Positions 5,800-8,615 of a stretch of 8,615 bases of DNA are shown in pieces (the first letter of the stretch is position 1; each line of letters starts with the position of its first letter). Source of the DNA: Anaerolineaceae bacterium (GTDB lineage Bacteria > Chloroflexota > Anaerolineae > Anaerolineales > Anaerolineaceae). Below the pieces are notes generated by a model. It was not told where the DNA came from and did not search any database. It saw only the letters and a program-made list of their open reading frames with translations. The stretch is taken from NCBI GenBank assembly GCA_027348305.1, contig DAIEPS010000072.1, positions 1-8,615 on the forward strand, in the 5' to 3' direction. Both the position numbers and the translations under genes were made by a program.

Positions 5800-5818
5800 G
5801 GCTCCGGATGATGAAATT

Positions 5819-5850
5819 AGGCTGCCCATCCAGGCAGCCTTTTTGTTGTT
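5819..5850 (+). terminator. Rho-independent terminator of the secreted-protein gene
   Basis: AGGCTGCC (5819-5826) and GGCAGCCT (5833-5840) pair perfectly around CATCCA, followed by TTTTGTTGTT. It starts 20 nt after the stop codon. Confidence 0.92.
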
Positions 5851-5857
5851 CTGATAG

Positions 5858-5971
5858 TTACCAAAATTCATGCTTTTCATATCCCACTTCATACACAATG
5901 AGTTTTACTCTGGTGAAATCCGGTTCACCTTCAATCTTACTCCCGCGGTTTGTTGTCCACCTGTCCCTCGT
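5858..5971 (-). pseudogene. Possible 3' remnant of a lost gene
   Basis: On the minus strand an open stretch of 37 codons lies between an in-frame TGA and the TAA at 5858-5860. It has no ATG in frame. Its predicted end is protein-like (E-P-D-F-T-R-V-K-L-I-V-Y-E-V-G-Y-E-K-H-E-F-W). Its upstream edge lies inside C element copy 5, so a gene end could have been cut there. I do not recognise the family; it may also be a chance frame. Confidence 0.25.
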
Positions 5972-6004
5972 TCATTGGGGGCGGGCATCGCGTATTTTTG
6001 CGAT
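5958..6004 (+). repeat. C hairpin element, copy 5 (degenerate)
   Basis: It starts CACCTGTCCCTCG, then TTCATTGGGGGCGGGC, matching copy 4 (CACATGTCCCTGG) with a weakened first stem. The second arm is a good hairpin, ATCGC-N8-GCGAT (5987-6004). Confidence 0.45.
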
Positions 6005-6046
6005 CAAATGGAACGAACCTAACTTTTTTTGGTTTTTTTGTATTTT

Positions 6047-6127
6047 CTTTTCGTGTATTCCGTGTATTTCGTGGCGCGATTGTTGCGTCCCACATGTCCC
6101 TGGTTTTTTCAGGGCGAGCGAAGCGAG
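6047..6127 (+). repeat. B module followed by C hairpin element, copy 4
   Basis: B (6047-6074) reads TTTTCGTGTATTCCGTG and then TATTTCGTGG, with its core partly doubled. C copy 4 (6091-6127) starts CACATGTCCCTGG; CCCTG (6098-6102) pairs with CAGGG (6110-6114) over a T-rich loop, then GCGAGCGAAGCGAG. Together with C copy 5 these fill most of the 5851-6150 gap, which has no credible gene in the plus direction. Confidence 0.55.
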
Positions 6128-6159
6128 AGGGATAAGAAAGAGGTTTTTACATTAACAAC

Positions 6160-6165
6160 TATAAT
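6160..6165 (+). promoter_or_regulatory. Possible -10 box for the membrane-protein operon
   Basis: TATAAT stands 28 nt before the ATG at 6194, which would give a leader of about 22 nt containing the GGAG ribosome site. No good -35 lies 16-18 nt upstream. The box is just downstream of repeat copy 4. Confidence 0.4.
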
Positions 6166-6193
6166 TAACCCATCCCCTTCATTCGGAGTGAAC

Positions 6194-6853
6194 ATGCTGA
6201 TCGGCGACCTCATTTCCATCCTGCTCACCCTGGCCATTGCCGCCTTCTTTGCCATCCCGGCCACGCGTGCCATGTACGTCTCGGCCAATGCCGCCGTACC
6301 GGTCTTGCTGGCCTTCGTCAAATTCGCCCTGCTCGCCACCGGCGGAGAGATCCTGGCCTGGCGCATCAAGCACAAGACCTATAATCTGAAGGGCTTCGGC
6401 TTGCTGCCCAAGACCCTCCTGTGGGGCATCTTCGGCATGATCATTTACTGGGCGTTCGGCATCTTTGGCAACGGCGTGCCCAAGACCTTTCCATTTCTCG
6501 CTACCCTGCAGGAACCCTGGCGCAACATCCTCACCGCGTTCGCCATCTCGCTTTTCCTCAATCTGATCTTCTCACCCATCTTCATGCTCACCCACCACCT
6601 CACGGATCGTTTCATCACTGTCAACCACGGTGCCTTCCCCTTGCGCAAGTTCAACATGCTGGCCGCCCTCAAAGCCATCGATTGGGAGCGCATGTGGGGA
6701 TTTGTCTTCACGAAAACCATCCCCTTCTTCTGGATCCCGGCGCACACCATCACCTTCATGCTGCCCGCTGAATGGCGCATGATTTTTGCTGCCTGTCTTT
6801 CTGTAGTTTTGGGTATAATCTTGGGGAGCGTTACTAAAACCAAATCGAAATAG
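6194..6853 (+). CDS. Polytopic membrane protein, possibly Mpv17/PMP22-like
   Basis: The product is 219 residues. Hydrophobic segments at about 5-22, 33-52, 74-92, 111-132, 172-190 and 195-212 suggest five or six membrane helices. The end region W164...W168-G-F-V-F-T-K-T-I-P-F-F-W-I-P-A-H-T, followed by R195 and a last helix, recalls the C-terminal part of Mpv17/PMP22-type proteins, but this is recollection and not an alignment. Role unknown; a small channel or lipid-related function would be a guess. The start at 6194 is chosen because CGGAGTGAAC precedes it. An in-frame extension to 6029 would be translated repeat DNA (B and C modules) and is rejected. The next gene begins 7 nt after its stop, so they form an operon ending at the 7716 terminator. 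Confidence 0.82.
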   Translation: MLIGDLISILLTLAIAAFFAIPATRAMYVSANAAVPVLLAFVKFALLATGGEILAWRIKHKTYNLKGFGLLPKTLLWGIFGMIIYWAFGIFGNGVPKTFPFLATLQEPWRNILTAFAISLFLNLIFSPIFMLTHHLTDRFITVNHGAFPLRKFNMLAALKAIDWERMWGFVFTKTIPFFWIPAHTITFMLPAEWRMIFAACLSVVLGIILGSVTKTKSK

Positions 6854-6860
6854 GATCAAC

Positions 6861-7697
6861 ATGTTTGCAAAAATCAAAAACAATATCATAACCTCCTATC
6901 AACAGGAAGATCTTTCAACCAGACTTCAACGCGTTAAACTTGGGGTTCTGTTTGGAATTATTGGTACCACTGCCTACGTCATCACCTCTTCACTGATCAA
7001 TCCCATTTCGTTTCCCCAGATTCCTTTTGGCATAGATTGGTTGGGATTGATTGGGTACTGGTTCGCATTAACAACGGCATTGTCACTGGCCGGTGCGATA
7101 GCCGGTTGGGCAACTGAAGATCACAATGGGGTTGTTGGCGGCGGCGTCATGATGGGCTTGTTGATCTTGCTGCTCAATACGATCTCTTACCTCTCAGGCC
7201 CCGGCGTGAAAGACAGTTATTTCAAAATTCTGGTGACCACGGTTCCATTGATCGCGGTTGCCGTTTTAATCGCCCTCGTTTTTCGTTGGGCGATCAACCG
7301 ACAGGTCAACAATCAAAAAGATGAGAATCTGCTGTTGAAGCGAAAAAAGACCACCCGTCTTTATGGCACCCTTATTGTGACCGGACTGGTGCTCGGGATT
7401 TTTGCCCGCTTTGATCAATCGATCATTAATAGTCTCAAAACCCTCGACACCCGCCTGCAGGTAGCCGGTGCTGAAGCCACTACTACGGTTCGCTTCCCTG
7501 AGAATGTTGCAGCAAGCGTCAGCGAGCACTTTGGCACCCCCTATCAATATCTTATGCATCACACCAACACCGCCATCGGTGCCGTGGATGTGACCATCCG
7601 CTTTAATGACGGTTACACGCTGACCTGTTTGATCCCGACGGATTCGTCCCTCTTTTTGGTGATCCCTGCCTGCAGCGATGGCAGACAATTGCGCTAG
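6861..7697 (+). CDS. Five-helix membrane protein with exported C-terminal domain, unknown function
   Basis: The product is 278 residues. Likely membrane helices are at about 25-46, 58-84, 92-112, 122-143 and 166-183. The loop at about 144-166 is strongly basic (K160-R-K-K), hence cytosolic, which puts the N-terminus inside and the last 95 residues (184-278) outside. That outer part looks globular and beta-rich, with G-A-V-D-V-T-I-R-F and cysteines C256 and C271 that could pair. I do not recognise the family. The ATG at 6861 has a weak AGGATC site 3 nt upstream and probably relies on coupling with the gene 7 nt before it. Together they may form a membrane complex; this is inference from spacing alone. 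Confidence 0.82.
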   Translation: MFAKIKNNIITSYQQEDLSTRLQRVKLGVLFGIIGTTAYVITSSLINPISFPQIPFGIDWLGLIGYWFALTTALSLAGAIAGWATEDHNGVVGGGVMMGLLILLLNTISYLSGPGVKDSYFKILVTTVPLIAVAVLIALVFRWAINRQVNNQKDENLLLKRKKTTRLYGTLIVTGLVLGIFARFDQSIINSLKTLDTRLQVAGAEATTTVRFPENVAASVSEHFGTPYQYLMHHTNTAIGAVDVTIRFNDGYTLTCLIPTDSSLFLVIPACSDGRQLR

Positions 7698-7715
7698 TTG
7701 ATCTGAACTACTCTG

Positions 7716-7750
7716 AACGCTCCCATGATCCATGAGGAGCGTTTTATTTT
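7716..7750 (+). terminator. Rho-independent terminator of the two-gene membrane operon
   Basis: AACGCTCC (7716-7723) pairs with GGAGCGTT (7736-7743); CATG (7724-7727) and CATG (7731-7734) extend the stem past one bulged A, leaving a 3-nt loop. A T-run (TTTTATTTT) overlaps and follows the stem end. It begins 19 nt after the stop. Confidence 0.9.
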
Positions 7751-7800
7751 AGCGATCAACAGCCCTCAACCGGTGGTAAACTATTTTCTTTTCACGCGCG

Positions 7801-7820
7801 GATGAAGTAACTTATTCATC
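7801..7820. promoter_or_regulatory. Possible operator-like dyad upstream of the transporter gene
   Basis: GATGAA (7801-7806) and TTCATC (7815-7820) are complementary arms 8 nt apart, with partly symmetric inner bases (TAA/TTA). It lies 53 nt before the transporter start, where a repressor site would be reasonable. No convincing promoter was found next to it. Confidence 0.25.
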
Positions 7821-7872
7821 CTCAAAGTGTTTGAATAACAATAATCATCCATCACAAAGAAAGTGTGCAAAA

Positions 7873-8615
7873 ATGATCGATCAGACTTTTAAATCTTATC
7901 GCTACCGCTGGGTCGTTTTGGCCGTCTTCATGTTCGTCAATTTGATGATGCAATTATTATGGATCTCATACGCACCGGTGACCGGGCCTTCCGCCAAATT
8001 CTACGGCGTGACCGACCAGGGCATCGGTTTTTTGGCCATGACCCTTATGATCGTTTATATTCCCCTTTCCATCCCCGAATCCTGGGCGATCGACACCTTT
8101 GGCTTTCGCAAGATGGTCAGCCTGGGCGCCATCCTGATGGGTGCTTTCGGCCTCCTGCGTGGACTGGCCGGCGCCAATTACACCCTGGCCATCATCAGCA
8201 CCATCGGCATCGCCATCGGTCAGCCCTTCTTGATGAACTCGTGGACGACCGTCCCGGCCAAGTGGTTTGAGCAGGAATTCCGCGCCACGGCTGTGGGGCT
8301 CGTGACCCTTGCCGGTTTGATCGGCGTGGCGCTCGGCATGGTGCTCACCCCGATCCTTAATCAAACCTTACCCATCGATCACATCCAGGTGATCTACGGA
8401 GGCGTGGCAGCCTTTTCAGCTTTATTGTTTGTCATCCTCGCCCGCGAAACCCCACCCACCCCTCCCTGCCCAGACAGCTTACAAACCCGGGCACTGATGC
8501 TGGACGGCCTCAAGAACGCGCTTTCCAACCGTAAATTCTGGCTGATCCTGCTGGTCGCTTTCATGGGCATGGCCATCTTCAACGGGCTCACCACCTGGGT
8601 GGAGAGCATCGTCCG
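7873..8615 (+). CDS. Major facilitator superfamily transporter, SLC49/FLVCR-like (3' end cut by window edge)
   Basis: The visible 247 residues cover the N-terminal half, with six membrane helices (about 12-34, 50-68, 80-98, 103-124, 138-160, 172-190), a central cytosolic loop and helix 7 beginning near 223. The loop between helices 2 and 3 carries the MFS signature in the form D74-x-F-G-F-R-K. Opening segments Y-R-W-V-V-L, W30-I-S-Y-A-P-V-T and A-K-F-Y-G-V recall the FLVCR (SLC49) branch, whose animal members have been linked to heme or choline transport; that does not fix the substrate here. The ATG at 7873 has only a weak purine-rich site (AAAGAAAG) upstream. A terminator separates it from the previous operon, so it should have its own promoter. 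Confidence 0.88.
   Translation, partial: MIDQTFKSYRYRWVVLAVFMFVNLMMQLLWISYAPVTGPSAKFYGVTDQGIGFLAMTLMIVYIPLSIPESWAIDTFGFRKMVSLGAILMGAFGLLRGLAGANYTLAIISTIGIAIGQPFLMNSWTTVPAKWFEQEFRATAVGLVTLAGLIGVALGMVLTPILNQTLPIDHIQVIYGGVAAFSALLFVILARETPPTPPCPDSLQTRALMLDGLKNALSNRKFWLILLVAFMGMAIFNGLTTWVESIV

Noticed and set aside
7266..7733. 155-residue minus-strand frame
   Set aside because: It is antisense to the five-helix membrane protein and crosses the plus-strand terminator; it lacks recognisable features.

Overview
The window looks like a chromosomal segment of a Chloroflexota bacterium, most likely class Anaerolineae. This is inferred from gene content and style, not from a database search. The main clues are a lipoprotein with a long Thr/Ala/Pro linker and a C-terminal NBR1-type Ig-like domain, orphan exported and membrane proteins, and intergenic spaces filled with degenerate palindromic repeats. 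No rRNA, tRNA, CRISPR array, transposase or phage gene is visible.

Layout. Positions 1-4689 are all minus strand and 5044-8615 all plus strand, so the window has one divergent point at 4690-5043. Minus-strand genes in window order are: a DUF1761 membrane protein cut by the window start (<1-406), a pyridoxamine 5'-phosphate oxidase-fold flavoprotein (783-1298), a GNAT acetyltransferase (1824-2315), a DUF1254 membrane protein (2359-3012), a DUF1214 membrane protein (3014-3616), and an Ig-like lipoprotein (3982-4689) with a strong terminator. Plus-strand genes are: an unrecognised secreted protein (5044-5799) with a strong terminator, two co-transcribed polytopic membrane proteins (6194-6853, possibly Mpv17/PMP22-like, and 6861-7697, unknown) sharing a terminator, and a major facilitator transporter (7873->8615) cut by the window end.

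How genes work together. The DUF1214 and DUF1254 genes are one nucleotide apart, almost certainly translationally coupled, and probably form a membrane-anchored pair; the GNAT gene may be read through from them. The two membrane proteins at 6194-7697 form a second small operon. Seven of the nine gene products are predicted to be exported or membrane-bound. No pathway joining all of them can be seen.

The most notable non-coding feature is a mosaic of recurring modules, here called E, C, D, B and A, in nearly every intergenic space. Module C is a hairpin element with five copies. In two or three copies it lies between the halves of another palindromic repeat (E...D), and one E-D copy appears empty, which suggests nested insertion. 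Module A or B edges lie only 4-6 nt beyond the stop codons of three separate minus-strand genes.
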